From assembly GCF_021606685.1 (NCBI RefSeq), contig NZ_WKCB01000031.1, positions 1-58,819 of the forward strand: a stretch of 58,819 bases of DNA. The letters are read 5' to 3'. Shown here in pieces: positions 23,891-34,173 of the stretch. A program made the translations under genes and the position numbers. Position 1 is the first letter of the stretch. Every line of letters begins with the position of its first letter. A model generated the notes under the pieces. It searched no databases. It worked only from the letters and a program-made list of their open reading frames with translations, and was not told where the DNA came from. The stretch is from Pseudomonas syringae. Its GTDB lineage: Bacteria; Pseudomonadota; Gammaproteobacteria; Pseudomonadales; Pseudomonadaceae.

Positions 23891-25615
23891 ATGGCGAAAA
23901 TCAACCTGGCCCAGCAATTGGCGACCACCCTTGAACAGGCGGGCATCAAGCGCATCTGGGGCCTGACCGGCGATAGCCTCAACGGCCTCACCGACGCCCT
24001 GCGCACCATGGACAGCATCGAGTGGATGCACGTGCGCCACGAAGAAGTCGCCGCGTTCGCCGCCGGTGCCGAAGCGGCGGCCACCGGTGAGCTGACGGTG
24101 TGCGCCGGCAGCTGTGGGCCGGGCAACCTGCATTTGATCAACGGCCTGTTCGATTGCCATCGCAACCATGTGCCGGTACTGGCGATTGCCGCACAGATCC
24201 CATCGTCCGAGATTGGCCTCAACTACTTCCAGGAAACCCATCCCCAGGAGCTGTTCAAGGAGTGCAGCCACTTTATCGAACTGGTCACCAACCCCGAGCA
24301 GATGCCCCAGGTGCTGCACCGCGCCATGCGCTCGGCGATCCTCAATCGCGGCGTGGCGGTGGTGGTGATCCCGGGGGACGTGTCGCTGCTGGAAGTCGAA
24401 AACACGCTAAAGCCCTGGCCCGCCCTACACGCGCCGCGCACCCTGCCGGCGGAACAGGACCTGCAACGCCTCACCGACATCCTGCAAAGCAGCCAGAAGG
24501 TCACGCTGTTGTGTGGCAGCGGTTGCGCCGGTGCGCATGACCAGGTGGTCGCCCTGGCCGACACGTTGGGCGCGCCGGTGGTGCACGCCCTGCGCGGCAA
24601 GGAACACGTGGAGTGGGACAACCCGTTCGACGTGGGCATGACCGGCCTGATCGGCTTCAGCTCGGGCTACCATGCGATGCTCGACTGCGACACGCTGATC
24701 ATGCTCGGCACCGACTTCCCCTACCGCCAGTTTTACCCCACCGACGCAAACATCATTCAAATCGACCGCGACCCACAGGCCTTGGGTCGTCGCGCCACGC
24801 TGGACCTGGGCATCGCCGCCGATGTCAGCGAAACCCTCGACGCCCTGCTGCCTCGCCTGACCCGCAAGACCGATCGCAGCTTCCTCGAAACGTCCCTCAA
24901 GCATTACGAAAAAGCCCGTCAGGGCCTGGACGACCTCGCACAGCCATCAAAGGCCAACCGCCCTATCCACCCGCAATACGTGGCGCGCCTGCTCAGTGAG
25001 CTGGCCGATGATGACGCGATCTTCACCGCCGACGTGGGTTCGCCCACCGTCTGGGCGGCGCGCTACTTGAAAATGAATGGCCAGCGCCGTCTGATCGGCT
25101 CGTTCAACCACGGCTCCATGGCCAACGCCATGCCCCAGGCCATCGGCGCACAAGCGGCGTTCCCGGGGCGGCAAGTGATCTCGATGTCGGGCGACGGCGG
25201 TTTTGCCATGCTGATGGGGGATTTCATCTCGTTGGCGCAGCTCAACCTGCCGGTCAAAGTTATCGTCTTCGATAACTCGTCATTGGGGTTTGTCGCGATG
25301 GAAATGAAGGCGGCCGGCTACCTGGATGCCGGCACCGAACTGAAAAACCCAGACTTCGCGGCGATGTCCAACGCCATGGGCATCCTCGGCATCCGCGTGG
25401 AGCAATCCGAGGACCTGGAACCGGCGCTGCGCCGCGCGTTGGCGCATGATGGCCCGGTGCTGGTGGATGTGGTCACCGCCACCCAGGAGCTGGTGATGCC
25501 GCCGACTATCAAGCTGGAACAAGCCAAGGGGTTCAGCCTGTACATGCTCAAGGCAGTGATGAGCGGGCGCGGTGACGAGGTCATTGAGCTGGCACGCACT
25601 AACTGGCTGCGATAA
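23891..25615 (+). CDS. poxB: Pyruvate:ubiquinone oxidoreductase PoxB (thiamine diphosphate, FAD)
   Basis: Oxidatively decarboxylates pyruvate to acetate and CO2, passing electrons to membrane quinone. The 574-residue protein closely follows E. coli Pox[14 protein letters not shown] near residue 20, [14 protein letters not shown] with the catalytic Glu near residue 50, and [20 protein letters not shown]. The thiamine-binding SGDGGF (Asp435) pairs with a downstream DNSS. The last residues, [17 protein letters not shown], match the lipid-binding C-terminal helix. The start at 23891 follows GGAG. It lies 77 bases after the flavin oxidoreductase and may be cotranscribed, though a separate promoter is possible. 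Confidence 0.93.
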   Translation: MAKINLAQQLATTLEQAGIKRIWGLTGDSLNGLTDALRTMDSIEWMHVRHEEVAAFAAGAEAAATGELTVCAGSCGPGNLHLINGLFDCHRNHVPVLAIAAQIPSSEIGLNYFQETHPQELFKECSHFIELVTNPEQMPQVLHRAMRSAILNRGVAVVVIPGDVSLLEVENTLKPWPALHAPRTLPAEQDLQRLTDILQSSQKVTLLCGSGCAGAHDQVVALADTLGAPVVHALRGKEHVEWDNPFDVGMTGLIGFSSGYHAMLDCDTLIMLGTDFPYRQFYPTDANIIQIDRDPQALGRRATLDLGIAADVSETLDALLPRLTRKTDRSFLETSLKHYEKARQGLDDLAQPSKANRPIHPQYVARLLSELADDDAIFTADVGSPTVWAARYLKMNGQRRLIGSFNHGSMANAMPQAIGAQAAFPGRQVISMSGDGGFAMLMGDFISLAQLNLPVKVIVFDNSSLGFVAMEMKAAGYLDAGTELKNPDFAAMSNAMGILGIRVEQSEDLEPALRRALAHDGPVLVDVVTATQELVMPPTIKLEQAKGFSLYMLKAVMSGRGDEVIELARTNWLR

Positions 25616-25639
25616 ACCCACTGTAGGAATGCGCTGACT

Positions 25640-25667
25640 GTGGCGAGGGAGCCTGCTCCCTCGTCAC
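25640..25667. repeat. Single REP element
   Basis: TGTGGCGAGGGAGC followed by GCTCCCTCGTCACA forms one compact hairpin between the convergent poxB and FMN reductase genes. The sequence differs from the REPIN group in this window. It may act as a transcript end. Confidence 0.7.
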
Positions 25668-25699
25668 AAAAGCTCGCTACGTGCGTGAAGGCTGCGCTA

Positions 25700-26257
25700 T
25701 CAGCCGTGCTGTTTTTCTACCCACTTGCCGTAGGCATCAATAAACGCCTGCAGGAACGGCTTGGTCTTTTCCGACAATTTGCCGGCCTCGTCAAACACAC
25801 TGCCTGCCCCACCCAGATAAGCTTCCGGCTGCTGCATGCAGGGCACATCGAGGAACACGAGGGACTGGCGCAGATGGTGGTTGGCACCAAAACCGCCAAT
25901 GGCGCCCGGTGACACACTGATGATCGCCCCCGGCTTGCCGCTCCACGAACTCTGCCCATACGGGCGGGACCCTACGTCGATGGCATTCTTCAGCGGGGCG
26001 GGTACGGAGCGGTTGTATTCGGGGGTCACGAACAGCACCGCGTCGGATGAACCCACCTGCTGACGGAAAGTACTGTACGCTGCCGGCGGTGTCGCACCGT
26101 CTATGTCTTCGTTGTAGAGCGGCAGGTCGCCAATTTCCACAATGTTCAACCTGAGGTTGGCGGGTGCCAGTTCGGCCAGGGCCAGGGCGACCTTGCGGTT
26201 GATCGAGTCTTTTCTCAAGCTGCCAACCAGGACGGCAATCGTGTAGACCTTGCTCAT
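25700..26257 (-). CDS. NADPH-dependent FMN reductase / quinone reductase (ChrR type)
   Basis: A 185-residue flavodoxin-fold enzyme. The FMN phosphate loop is GSLRKDSINRK at residues 12-22, the flavin-stacking PEYNRSVPAPLKNAID is near 79-94, and GAIGGFGANHHLRQSL follows. These are the features of the ChrR/YieF group, which reduces quinones, chromate or azo dyes with two or four electrons. It is convergent with poxB and stands alone. The start has a weak GAG ribosome site. Confidence 0.88.
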   Translation of the reverse strand: MSKVYTIAVLVGSLRKDSINRKVALALAELAPANLRLNIVEIGDLPLYNEDIDGATPPAAYSTFRQQVGSSDAVLFVTPEYNRSVPAPLKNAIDVGSRPYGQSSWSGKPGAIISVSPGAIGGFGANHHLRQSLVFLDVPCMQQPEAYLGGAGSVFDEAGKLSEKTKPFLQAFIDAYGKWVEKQHG

Positions 26258-26483
26258 TGGGGTTTCTCGACGTCTGACTAAAGGAGCTTGTAGTTATAGA
26301 GTTTTCGCGGCGTGATCACCAGAAGGTTTTGTTAATCGCGCGGGCGCTTATCTTGCACCTCGACGTGTAGGAAGCATCTGAAAACATCAGCGAATTTTAT
26401 TTTTTTCCATAGGTAAACTACCCCGCTCTCTGACGGTCTACAGAACCGCAAATCGAGTGTTTATCTCCAGAGGTTCTAAACAG

Positions 26484-26720
26484 ATGGCAGCAGTACTAGT
26501 CGGACAGTTTCATGCCAGAGACGCAGAAGGACGTGTGTATTCGGTGCATGAGTTCCAGGAATCCAACCCGGCGCAAGGCGACCTGGCTGGCTCGGCACCT
26601 ACCACCACCTACAAGCTGGCCATTGGCGACCGTGTAGAAAAGCTGGAAGGTGACGAATTCAAATTGATTCAATCGGGCACCATCCTTGTGCGCGAGTCGC
26701 AAACCATCCTCGCGTCATAA
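26484..26720 (+). CDS. Conserved small hypothetical protein, 78 residues
   Basis: A soluble, acidic protein starting MAAVLVGQFHARDAEGRVYSVHEF and ending REL-like with SQTILAS. It has no membrane segment or cysteine. The mix of short beta-type blocks suggests a small barrel. AGAGG stands ten bases before the ATG; a GTG at 26457 is possible but less likely. An AT-rich leader (26390-26430) precedes it. The family is not recognised. Confidence 0.65.
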   Translation: MAAVLVGQFHARDAEGRVYSVHEFQESNPAQGDLAGSAPTTTYKLAIGDRVEKLEGDEFKLIQSGTILVRESQTILAS

Positions 26721-26781
26721 GATCTCGCCCTATCCACCGGCTCAGTCCTGGCCATTGATGGCATTGACTGGGCTGGGGTGA

Positions 26782-27126
26782 TCACGGACGACTGATCTGC
26801 GTCACCTCGATACCCTGCTCCCCCTCGACCGTCTTTACGGTCACCATCAACCTCCCCCGCTCGCCCTCCACCGCGAACATGGAACGCCGATACCCCGCTG
26901 TGTTGTAGCCGGGATGCGCGACTACCTGCCTGACCAGGGCCACTTCCAGTACCGCACCAACCTGCTCGACCACCTGTTCCTGGGAACGGATGAACGCTTC
27001 AAGTGCGAGATTTTCCGGGATGGTTTCGGGTTGAGTGTCGAACAGATAAGCAGCCACGCAGCCGACGGTCACCAGGACCAGCAGTTGCTTGACCGTTACC
27101 CCGAGCTTGAGCAAGGGTAGAGGCAT
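26782..27126 (-). CDS. Small membrane-anchored protein, possibly Coa1/Tim21-like
   Basis: A 114-residue protein with one N-terminal membrane helix (residues about 12-28, KQLLVLVTVGCVAAYLF) and a periplasmic domain. That domain contains VEQVGAVLEVALVRQVVAH and a closing beta section GRLMVTVKTVEGEQGIEV. This layout recalls Coa1-type proteins linked to cytochrome oxidase assembly, but the match is by eye and weak. It is divergent from the LysR regulator. Confidence 0.55.
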   Translation of the reverse strand: MPLPLLKLGVTVKQLLVLVTVGCVAAYLFDTQPETIPENLALEAFIRSQEQVVEQVGAVLEVALVRQVVAHPGYNTAGYRRSMFAVEGERGRLMVTVKTVEGEQGIEVTQISRP

Positions 27127-27235
27127 ATGAGACCAGACCTGTTTTTGTTGTTAACGCCGGTAGCCGGCTTTGGTCATTGATGATCAGCGTAGCCATTCTA
27201 TTGAATCCCCGGCGCGCTGCACATAGACTCCGGCG

Positions 27236-28129
27236 ATGCGTTTACGTCATATCGAAGTGATTCAGGCCATCTTGCAGACCGGACACCTCGGCACGGCCGC
27301 CGAATGGTTGCAACTCCCCGTGGGCGATGTGGACGCGGCGCTCAAGGACGCCGAGCAGCAATTGGGCTTCATGCTGTTCGCCAGTGTGCGCGGGCGCTTG
27401 CAAGCCACCCGCGAAACGCTGGAGTTGCAAGCGCACATTGCCCAAGTGTACGAAGCGCTGGAACCGGTGCAGCGCCTGGCCAGCCGCCTCAAACACCATC
27501 ACGCCCCGCCCCTGCGCGCCCTGTGCACGCCGCCCCTGGCCAACCAATTGTTGCCACAGAGCATCGCGCTGCTGCGCCGACGTTTTCAGGACACGCCGTG
27601 CAACCTTTCCAGCCAGCCAACCCGGGACATCGTCAGGAGCCTGCTGCTGCACGAAGCCGATGTGGGCCTGAGCCTGCATGACCCGGAACATCCGCAAATC
27701 CACAGCAGCGTACTGGCCCAGGGCAAACTGCAACTACTGGCACCCCATGGCTGGCTCAAACCCAAGCAGAAGTACATTGCGCTGCAGGACCTTGCCGGCC
27801 AATCGATGATCGGCCTCGAAGGGCACGACCCGCTCAGCCGCCAACTGGACGCCAAGCTGCAAGCCTTGCGCCCGCTGCCAGTGGTGCAGACGCGGGTGCA
27901 GACCTACCAGATGATGCGCAGCATGGTGGAAGCCGGAGAAGGCCTGGCGATTGTCGACCCGTTCACCGCGTTCGGCGCGCGTGAGGCCGGGCTGGACGCG
28001 TGCCCGGTGTCACCGCCGATCATGGTCAGCCTGTACGCGCTGACCCTCGGCGAGGCCGTGGCCTCACCGGCGCTGAATACGCTGCTGGAGATCGTTGCCC
28101 AGAAGGCGCAAGGCCTGCTGGCGAGCTAA
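27236..28129 (+). CDS. LysR-family transcriptional regulator
   Basis: 297 residues. The winged helix-turn-helix at 1-60 (MRLRHIEVIQAILQTGHLGTAAE) departs from the consensus, with PVGDVDAALKDAEQQLGF in place of the usual SQPALS box. A linker helix and a periplasmic-binding-type effector domain follow (VGLSLHD, GLAIVDPFTA). It has no divergent target; its 3' end overlaps the convergent acetyltransferase gene by four bases. The ligand is unknown. Confidence 0.85.
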   Translation: MRLRHIEVIQAILQTGHLGTAAEWLQLPVGDVDAALKDAEQQLGFMLFASVRGRLQATRETLELQAHIAQVYEALEPVQRLASRLKHHHAPPLRALCTPPLANQLLPQSIALLRRRFQDTPCNLSSQPTRDIVRSLLLHEADVGLSLHDPEHPQIHSSVLAQGKLQLLAPHGWLKPKQKYIALQDLAGQSMIGLEGHDPLSRQLDAKLQALRPLPVVQTRVQTYQMMRSMVEAGEGLAIVDPFTAFGAREAGLDACPVSPPIMVSLYALTLGEAVASPALNTLLEIVAQKAQGLLAS

Positions 28130-28713
28130 GGCTGTTGGACCTCGGTCTTGAATAGCCGATACCAGAAAATCGCCACTTCGCGGGTTTGCGGGTCAATGCC
28201 GCGATAGCGCAGGTGGTCAATGCCGCCCATCACGTAACCGCAACGCTCGTACAAACGGCAGGCCCCGAGGTTGTTGTTCTGGGTTTCGAGCATCATGCCC
28301 GGCAGGTTTTTCTTGCGGCTCCAGAACTGCGCCACGTCCAACAGCGCCTTGGCCACTCCGTGTCGGCGGGCCGGCAACGCCACGGCCAGTTCGTCGACGT
28401 GAGCAAAGCCGTTCCAATTGGTGCTGACCACGATATGCCCTACCGCACGATCATCCAGATAGGCCATGAAGATCGCACTGTCCGGCGCATCGCGGAAACT
28501 GGCGAACTCTTCGGGGTCGATGCCGTAGCACTTGCGGTAAGGCAGGATACGCTCCACCGACCATTGATCGACCCGCTTGCCCATCTGTGGCTCACCGTAG
28601 GCGCTGACCTCAAAGCTGAAGTCGTTGCCCCACACGTAAGCATCAAAGCCCTCGTCGGCGACCCGAACACTGAGCCCTGGATACTTAGGGTTCATTACAG
28701 CGTGCATAAACAT
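28126..28713 (-). CDS. GNAT-family N-acetyltransferase next to lysine decarboxylase
   Basis: A 195-residue acetyl-CoA-dependent transferase. Motif A is seen as ARRHGVAKALLDVA, preceded by VDELAVALP and followed by LETQNNNLGACRLYERCGYVMGG. Start 28713 lies three bases after the ldcA stop with AAGGG in front, so it is translated from the ldcA transcript; a later ATG at 28695 is also possible. The context suggests that it acetylates a polyamine, lysine or a related amine, but no substrate is shown by sequence. Confidence 0.85.
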   Translation of the reverse strand: MFMHAVMNPKYPGLSVRVADEGFDAYVWGNDFSFEVSAYGEPQMGKRVDQWSVERILPYRKCYGIDPEEFASFRDAPDSAIFMAYLDDRAVGHIVVSTNWNGFAHVDELAVALPARRHGVAKALLDVAQFWSRKKNLPGMMLETQNNNLGACRLYERCGYVMGGIDHLRYRGIDPQTREVAIFWYRLFKTEVQQP

Positions 28714-28715
28714 TC

Positions 28716-30971
28716 TTAACCCTTGATGCAATCGACGGTGTAACAACGACCCTTGCCGTCATCTTCGTGTTGCAACCCATGAACATCCGCGACAAAACCG
28801 GGGAAACTGCTATCGAACGTCCGGGCAAAAGCCAGGTAGTCAATGATCGATCGCGTCGACTCGGTAAAACGCTCGCCGGGCATGATCAGCGGAATCCCGG
28901 GCGGATAAGGCACCAGCATCACCGCGGCGATGCGCCCTGGCAAGGCGTCGATGGACACCGCCTCGACCTCGCCCCGGACCAGTTGGTCGTAGGCGTCAGC
29001 TGGTTTCATCGCACTTTCCGGCAACACCGTGTACATCCGCTTGAGGTGCTTGGCAGTTGCGTTGCTACGGTAACAGCTATGCAACTGATCGCACAGGTCG
29101 CGCAAACCCAGGCCTTGATAACGCAGTGGGCCCTGCGCGAACACCGATGGCAAACAACTGGCGAGGCTGGCATTGGCGTCGTAATTGCGCTTGAACTCGA
29201 GCAACTCGGTGAGCAAGGTACTCCACTTGCCTTTGGTGATGCCCATGGAAAACAGCACAAGGAAGGAATACAGGCCGGTTTTTTCCACCACCAGCCCACG
29301 CTCCCAGAGGAACTTGCTGACCACCGCAGCGGGAATCCCACAGTCGCTCAAGGCGCCGCCGGCACTCAGGCCGGGCATGACCAAGGTCACCTTGATCGGG
29401 TCGAGCAGCACGTAGTCTTCGGCCACGTCACCAAAGCCGTGCCAGTCATCCTGCGGCTGCAGCAGCCAATCCGCCGTGGCGACCCGCTCGATACCGGCCA
29501 CCGAGGGCGGTTGCCAGATGGAAAACCACCAGTCTTCGGCGGCGATATGCTGGCGCAGGTTGGCCAGGGCACGGCGAAAACTCAGGGCTTCATCGAACAT
29601 TTCCTGCAACAGCGAACGCCCCGCCGGGCCCTCCATCATGGCCGAGGCCACGTCCAGGGACGCGATGATGCTGTATTGCGGCGACGTGGAGATATGCATC
29701 ATGAACGCTTCGTTGAAACGATCACGGTCCAGTTGCCGGGCACCGCCGTCCTGCACATGAATCATCGAGGCCTGGCTGAACGCGGCCAGCAGCTTGTGGG
29801 TGGAATGGGTGGTGAACACCAGCGGGCTGTCCGGGGTGCGCGAAGTACCCATGCCATAGCGCCCGGCAAAGAACTCATGGAACGCCGCATAGGCATACCA
29901 GGCTTCGTCAAAGTGCAACACCTCGACACTGTTGCCCAACTGCTGCTTGATCAACTCGGCGTTGTAACACAGGCCGTCATAGGTGGAGTTGGTGACCACC
30001 GCCAGCTTGACCTTGGGCGGGCGGCCACGGGTCAGCGGGTTGGCGTCGATCTTGGCGCGGATCGACTCGGGGCTGAATTCGCTCAGCGGGATCGGGCCGA
30101 TGATGCCCAGCTCGTTGCGCTCTGGGCACAGGTAGAGCGGGATGGCGCCGGTCATGATGATCGAATGCAACACTGACTTGTGGCAGTTGCGGTCCACCAG
30201 CACCAGGTCATCGCGCCCGACCATGGCGTGCCAGACAATCTTGTTGGCGGTCGAGGTGCCATTGATCACGAAGAACGTATGGTCGGCGCCAAAATTGCGC
30301 GCGGCGCGGGCCTCGGCCTCAGCCAAGGGCCCCGTGTGATCGAGCAATGAGCCCAGTTCGGGCACCGACACCGACAAGTCCGAGCGCAGGGTATTTTCCC
30401 CGAAGAATTGATGAAACGCCTGCCCTACCGGGCTTTTGCGGTACGCCACCCCGCCGCCGTGGCCGGGGGTGTGCCAGGAATAATTGGAGTCGGCCGTGTG
30501 TTGCACCAGGGCTTTGAAAAAAGGCGGCAACAGGCCATCCAGGTAACTGCGCGCCGCACGCGCCACTTGGCGCGCCAGAAACGGCACCGTGTCTTCGAAC
30601 AGGTAAAGGATGCCGCGCAGTTGGTTGAGTTCACTCATGGCATCAGCCGGGGCATTTTCCAGGGTGACTTGCTCGCCCAAGGCAAAGATCGGCAGGTTCG
30701 GCGCGCGCACCCGTGCCAGGCGGATCAACTCGACCATGTTTTGCAGCAGATGGGTATTCTCGCCGGCGCCTTCGGCGGCGATCAGCATGCACGCCAGGCC
30801 GTGATGGGTAGCCGCCACCAACCGGCCCTCGGCGTAGTCCACTGCGGAAAATATACTGAAGCCCTCTTGTTCCAGCTCCCGGGCGATGCCTCGAACCCGA
30901 TCACCAGCAACGGTGTCGGCCTTGATGTCGCGGTGCACGATCAGCACGGGGAACTTGAGGTCTTTGTACAT
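28716..30971 (-). CDS. ldcA: Lysine decarboxylase (Orn/Lys/Arg fold-I PLP enzyme)
   Basis: 751 residues. A receiver-like wing domain (1-130) is followed by the PLP aminotransferase-fold core with SWHTPGHGGG, DEAWYAY and THSTHK, where Lys393 is the cofactor lysine. The C-terminal domain contains PYPPGIPL. The overall sequence resembles P. aeruginosa LdcA, which makes cadaverine from lysine. From memory, a gene of this kind also lies near dnaQ-rnhA in P. aeruginosa. A 6-base dyad (CCTGAG / CTCAGG at 30985-31005) lies just upstream and could be an operator. It forms an operon with the acetyltransferase. Confidence 0.9.
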   Translation of the reverse strand: MYKDLKFPVLIVHRDIKADTVAGDRVRGIARELEQEGFSIFSAVDYAEGRLVAATHHGLACMLIAAEGAGENTHLLQNMVELIRLARVRAPNLPIFALGEQVTLENAPADAMSELNQLRGILYLFEDTVPFLARQVARAARSYLDGLLPPFFKALVQHTADSNYSWHTPGHGGGVAYRKSPVGQAFHQFFGENTLRSDLSVSVPELGSLLDHTGPLAEAEARAARNFGADHTFFVINGTSTANKIVWHAMVGRDDLVLVDRNCHKSVLHSIIMTGAIPLYLCPERNELGIIGPIPLSEFSPESIRAKIDANPLTRGRPPKVKLAVVTNSTYDGLCYNAELIKQQLGNSVEVLHFDEAWYAYAAFHEFFAGRYGMGTSRTPDSPLVFTTHSTHKLLAAFSQASMIHVQDGGARQLDRDRFNEAFMMHISTSPQYSIIASLDVASAMMEGPAGRSLLQEMFDEALSFRRALANLRQHIAAEDWWFSIWQPPSVAGIERVATADWLLQPQDDWHGFGDVAEDYVLLDPIKVTLVMPGLSAGGALSDCGIPAAVVSKFLWERGLVVEKTGLYSFLVLFSMGITKGKWSTLLTELLEFKRNYDANASLASCLPSVFAQGPLRYQGLGLRDLCDQLHSCYRSNATAKHLKRMYTVLPESAMKPADAYDQLVRGEVEAVSIDALPGRIAAVMLVPYPPGIPLIMPGERFTESTRSIIDYLAFARTFDSSFPGFVADVHGLQHEDDGKGRCYTVDCIKG

Positions 30972-31061
30972 GAGTGCGTGTAGTCCTGAGGGCTATGCAC
31001 TCAGGGTAGAAGCTGGGAGCGGATGTGGCGAATGAAGATTTTGCCGACGCTGAAGATCAAC

Positions 31062-31150
31062 TGTGGGAGGGGGCTTGCTCCCGATGGCAGTGTGTCAGCC
31101 ACTTATGTGCTGCTGACCCACCGCTGTCGGAAGCAAGCCCCCTCCCACAT
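31062..31150. repeat. REPIN between ldcA and dnaQ
   Basis: TGTGGGAGGGGGCTTGCTCC and its reverse complement; the right half carries AGCAAGCCCC with GGAAGC in place of GGGAGC. It lies downstream of dnaQ and upstream of ldcA. Confidence 0.9.
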
Positions 31151-31173
31151 TTTTGACCGTATCCAGTCAGGGA

Positions 31174-31920
31174 TTATTGCGGGGTCAGTTGGGTCCACAA
31201 CGCCGGCGCACCGGCCGACTTGGCAATCGCTTCAAGCCGCGCCGCATGCTCAGCCAGGTCCTGCTCGCTGGCGCGAATGATCGTGGTCGGTTTGCGGTCT
31301 GCGGGCAAACGGCGAATTTCCGAAGGGCGGTTGCCCGAACCTTCCGCCGAGCCACTGCCATCGGTAGCGTTGCCCGCCAGAGACAAGCTGGTCTGCCCGC
31401 CGGTCATGGTCAGGTAGACGTCAGCCAGAATCTCGGAGTCGAGCAAGGCGCCGTGAAGCTCACGGCCGGAGTTGTCGACGCCGTAGCGTTTGCACAATGC
31501 ATCGAGGCTGTTGCGCTGACCGGGGTGACGCTCCCGAGCCATCATCAACGTGTCGAGGATCGAGCAGTGCTGGGAAATATCCGCGCGATCCGTCTGCCCC
31601 ATCAGGGCAAATTCGTTATTGATGAAGCCGACGTCGAACGCCGCGTTATGGATGATCAGCTGGGCGCCGTTGATGAATTCGAAGAACTCGTCGGCCACCT
31701 CGGCGAAACGCGGCTTGCCCTTGAGGAATTCGTCGGTGATGCCGTGCACGCCGATCGCGCCTTCATCACTGTCACGATCCGGTTGCAGGTAGACGTGGAA
31801 GTGACGCCCGGTGAGGCGCCGACCCAGCAGTTCGACACAGCCGATTTCAATGATCCGGTGGCCGTCGGTCACCGGCATGCCGGTGGTTTCGGTATCGAGT
31901 ACAACAGATCGGATGGCCAT
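31174..31920 (-). CDS. dnaQ: DNA polymerase III epsilon subunit, 3'-5' proofreading exonuclease
   Basis: 248 residues. The DEDDh exonuclease motifs are present: LDTETTG (residues 9-14, acidic Asp9 and Glu11), HNAAFDVGF in the second motif, and HGALLDSEI with the catalytic His in the third. The C-terminal tail is the region that binds the alpha polymerase subunit. It lies 64 bases after rnhA on the same strand, unlike E. coli where the two genes diverge. Confidence 0.96.
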   Translation of the reverse strand: MAIRSVVLDTETTGMPVTDGHRIIEIGCVELLGRRLTGRHFHVYLQPDRDSDEGAIGVHGITDEFLKGKPRFAEVADEFFEFINGAQLIIHNAAFDVGFINNEFALMGQTDRADISQHCSILDTLMMARERHPGQRNSLDALCKRYGVDNSGRELHGALLDSEILADVYLTMTGGQTSLSLAGNATDGSGSAEGSGNRPSEIRRLPADRKPTTIIRASEQDLAEHAARLEAIAKSAGAPALWTQLTPQ

Positions 31921-31984
31921 CAGGGTTCAGCTCTCAACGGTGTGGTGTATGCCAAAGGGCGCGATGTTAACACGTGAGTCGCCA

Positions 31985-32437
31985 TCAGCTCTGCTTGTAG
32001 CCGCGCACTTCGTCCACGCCACGGTTGGCCAACTGGTCGGCGCGTTCGTTACCCGGATGGCCGATATGACCGCGCACCCACTTCCAGGTGATGTCATGGC
32101 GATTGCACTGTTCATCGAGCAGTTGCCACAGGTCGGCATTCTTGACCGGTTCTTTGGCGGCGGTCTTCCAACCGCGCTTCTTCCAGTTGACCATCCACTC
32201 GTTGATGCCTTTCATCACGTATTGCGAGTCGGTCACCAGCAACACGTTGCAGCGGCGCTTGAGTTCTTCCAGGCCGCGAATGGCGCCCATCAGCTCCATG
32301 CGGTTGTTGGTGGTATTGGCTTCGCCGCCCCACAACTCCTTCTCCACGCCCTTGCACACCAGCAATGCGCCCCAGCCACCCGGGCCAGGGTTGCCCTTGC
32401 AGGCGCCATCGGTGAAGAGTTCTACGCTATCAGTCAT
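31985..32437 (-). CDS. rnhA: Ribonuclease HI
   Basis: 150 residues. It degrades RNA in RNA-DNA hybrids. Catalytic acidic residues are seen in [24 protein letters not shown] and NERADQLA, and WKKRGWKTA is the hybrid-binding handle. ATG 32437 (MTDSVELF) matches the Pseudomonas family start; an ATG three codons earlier (32446) cannot be excluded. It sits between a methyltransferase and dnaQ in one run of minus-strand genes. Confidence 0.96.
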   Translation of the reverse strand: MTDSVELFTDGACKGNPGPGGWGALLVCKGVEKELWGGEANTTNNRMELMGAIRGLEELKRRCNVLLVTDSQYVMKGINEWMVNWKKRGWKTAAKEPVKNADLWQLLDEQCNRHDITWKWVRGHIGHPGNERADQLANRGVDEVRGYKQS

Positions 32438-32483
32438 CTGTTGCATCCATCAAAACGGCGGGGGGTGAAATCAAAAAGAGCAT

Positions 32484-33242
32484 CTATGGTTCGCTTTGCT
32501 TGCGATTGACCTTGGCCATCGGCATCGGCACCAGCTTGCCCATGGGCTGGCGTTGAACCTGGCGCACCGGCCGCAGCCCGACCACGATCTTGCGCGCCAC
32601 CAATAAATAGAAGCCGCCACCCGACAGCTGCCAGGCACCCGCACGGCGTTCCCAGCCGGCCAGGCGGCCTTGCCACTTGGTCGAGGCAAGCGGCGGACGA
32701 TAGCACCCGAAGCGGCGTTTCTCCAGCGCGAAGCCCAGCAGGTTCAGCCAGTCACCCACCCGCGACGGCGAGATGCAGCGCGCCTGGCGCAGGCCGTCGT
32801 GGGCGAACACATGGCGCAGGCCCCAGCTGCTCCATGGGTTGATGCCGATAATCAGCAAATGCCCACCGGGGCGCACACTGCTCGCCGCTTCGCGCAGTAA
32901 ACCGTGGGGTGACAGGCAGAAATCCAGGCCATGCTGCAACACCACCACATCGGCGGCGTGCTCGCTCAGCGGCCATGCCTGTTCTTCACACACAATTTCC
33001 ACCCCCGGCAACGGCGCGCCCAGGCGCACATTGCGTTGCACCTGCGGCGCCGATGGCGGGGTCTGGGCCGACGGGCCGTAATGCACCAGGTAGCCACCGA
33101 AGAACCGCCCCAGCTCGTCTTCGAGCATGCGCCGTTCTTCATCCAGCAAAAATTGCCCGATCGGCCCGGACAGCCAATCGCGTGCCGCGCTGATCAGGGC
33201 CAGCCATTCAGGATCGGCCTGGGCGAACGCTTTATCAGTCAT
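32484..33242 (-). CDS. Class I SAM-dependent methyltransferase (type 11-like)
   Basis: 252 residues. The usual motif I is degenerate, and the best-preserved parts are [17 protein letters not shown] and [21 protein letters not shown], seen in methyltransferase type 11 proteins that lie upstream of rnhA in pseudomonads. A basic tail is rich in [10 protein letters not shown]. Start ATG 33242; a GTG 12 bases earlier is less likely. It is divergent from gloB by 65 bases. The substrate is unknown. Confidence 0.8.
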   Translation of the reverse strand: MTDKAFAQADPEWLALISAARDWLSGPIGQFLLDEERRMLEDELGRFFGGYLVHYGPSAQTPPSAPQVQRNVRLGAPLPGVEIVCEEQAWPLSEHAADVVVLQHGLDFCLSPHGLLREAASSVRPGGHLLIIGINPWSSWGLRHVFAHDGLRQARCISPSRVGDWLNLLGFALEKRRFGCYRPPLASTKWQGRLAGWERRAGAWQLSGGGFYLLVARKIVVGLRPVRQVQRQPMGKLVPMPMAKVNRKQSEP

Positions 33243-33307
33243 TGCATTCTCCAACTCGCCTAGACGTTCTAAGATGCACCAATGTGTTCAGCTTGGCGAA
33301 TCGAAGA

Positions 33308-34075
33308 ATGATACAGATCAGTGCCCTGCCCGCCTTCACCGATAACTACATCTGGTTGTTACAAGACCCGCACACCCAACGCTGCGCCGTGGTCGACCCT
33401 GGCGATGCCGCGCCGGTACTGGCCTGGCTCACGCAGAACCCGCAGTGGGCCCTCAGCGACATCCTGGTCACCCACCATCATCACGACCATGTCGGCGGTG
33501 TCGAGCAACTCAAACGCGTGACCGGCGCCAAGGTCTACGGCCCGGCAAATGAACAGATCCCGGCGCGGGACGTGGCCCTGCAGGACAACGACCGCATCAG
33601 CGTGCTGGGCTGGGACTTCGACGTCTACGCCGTGCCCGGCCACACCTTGGGCCATATCGCCTTTTATCACCAGGGCGTGCTGCTGTGTGGCGACACGCTG
33701 TTCGCCGCCGGCTGCGGGCGCCTGTTCGAAGGCACTCCGCAGCAGATGCACACCTCGCTGGAGCGCCTGGCCGCCCTGCCCGCCGAAACGCAGGTGTACT
33801 GCACTCACGAGTACACACAAAGTAACCTCAAGTTTGCCCAGGCGGTGGAACCGGACAATGCCGATATCGCCGAACGGGTGGAGCATGTGCGCCAACTACG
33901 GGCGCGCGGCGAGATGACATTGCCCTCCAACCTGGCCCTGGAAAAACGTACTAACCCTTTTTTACGCACCTCTGAAACATCCGTTAAACAAAAAGCGGAC
34001 GAACGGAATGGCCGCGATAACCGCTCTGGGGCCGAGGTGTTTGCTAGCTTGAGGGCATGGAAAGATAAGTTCTAA
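33308..34075 (+). CDS. gloB: Hydroxyacylglutathione hydrolase (glyoxalase II)
   Basis: 255 residues. Hydrolyses S-lactoylglutathione to lactate and glutathione in methylglyoxal detoxification. The metallo-beta-lactamase motif [10 protein letters not shown] (near residue 56), [26 protein letters not shown] and CTHEYT provide the metal ligands and the glutathione site. The start at 33308 gives the family N-terminus [16 protein letters not shown]. It is followed by mltD after 98 bases. Confidence 0.96.
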   Translation: MIQISALPAFTDNYIWLLQDPHTQRCAVVDPGDAAPVLAWLTQNPQWALSDILVTHHHHDHVGGVEQLKRVTGAKVYGPANEQIPARDVALQDNDRISVLGWDFDVYAVPGHTLGHIAFYHQGVLLCGDTLFAAGCGRLFEGTPQQMHTSLERLAALPAETQVYCTHEYTQSNLKFAQAVEPDNADIAERVEHVRQLRARGEMTLPSNLALEKRTNPFLRTSETSVKQKADERNGRDNRSGAEVFASLRAWKDKF

Positions 34076-34173
34076 GAGGACGCAATCTGATACGTATTTT
34101 CTGAATGGTTGACCGGAACCAAACGGGTTTCTAGAATCGCCCGACATTTTTGCCCGGAACTTACTTCCAGCCA

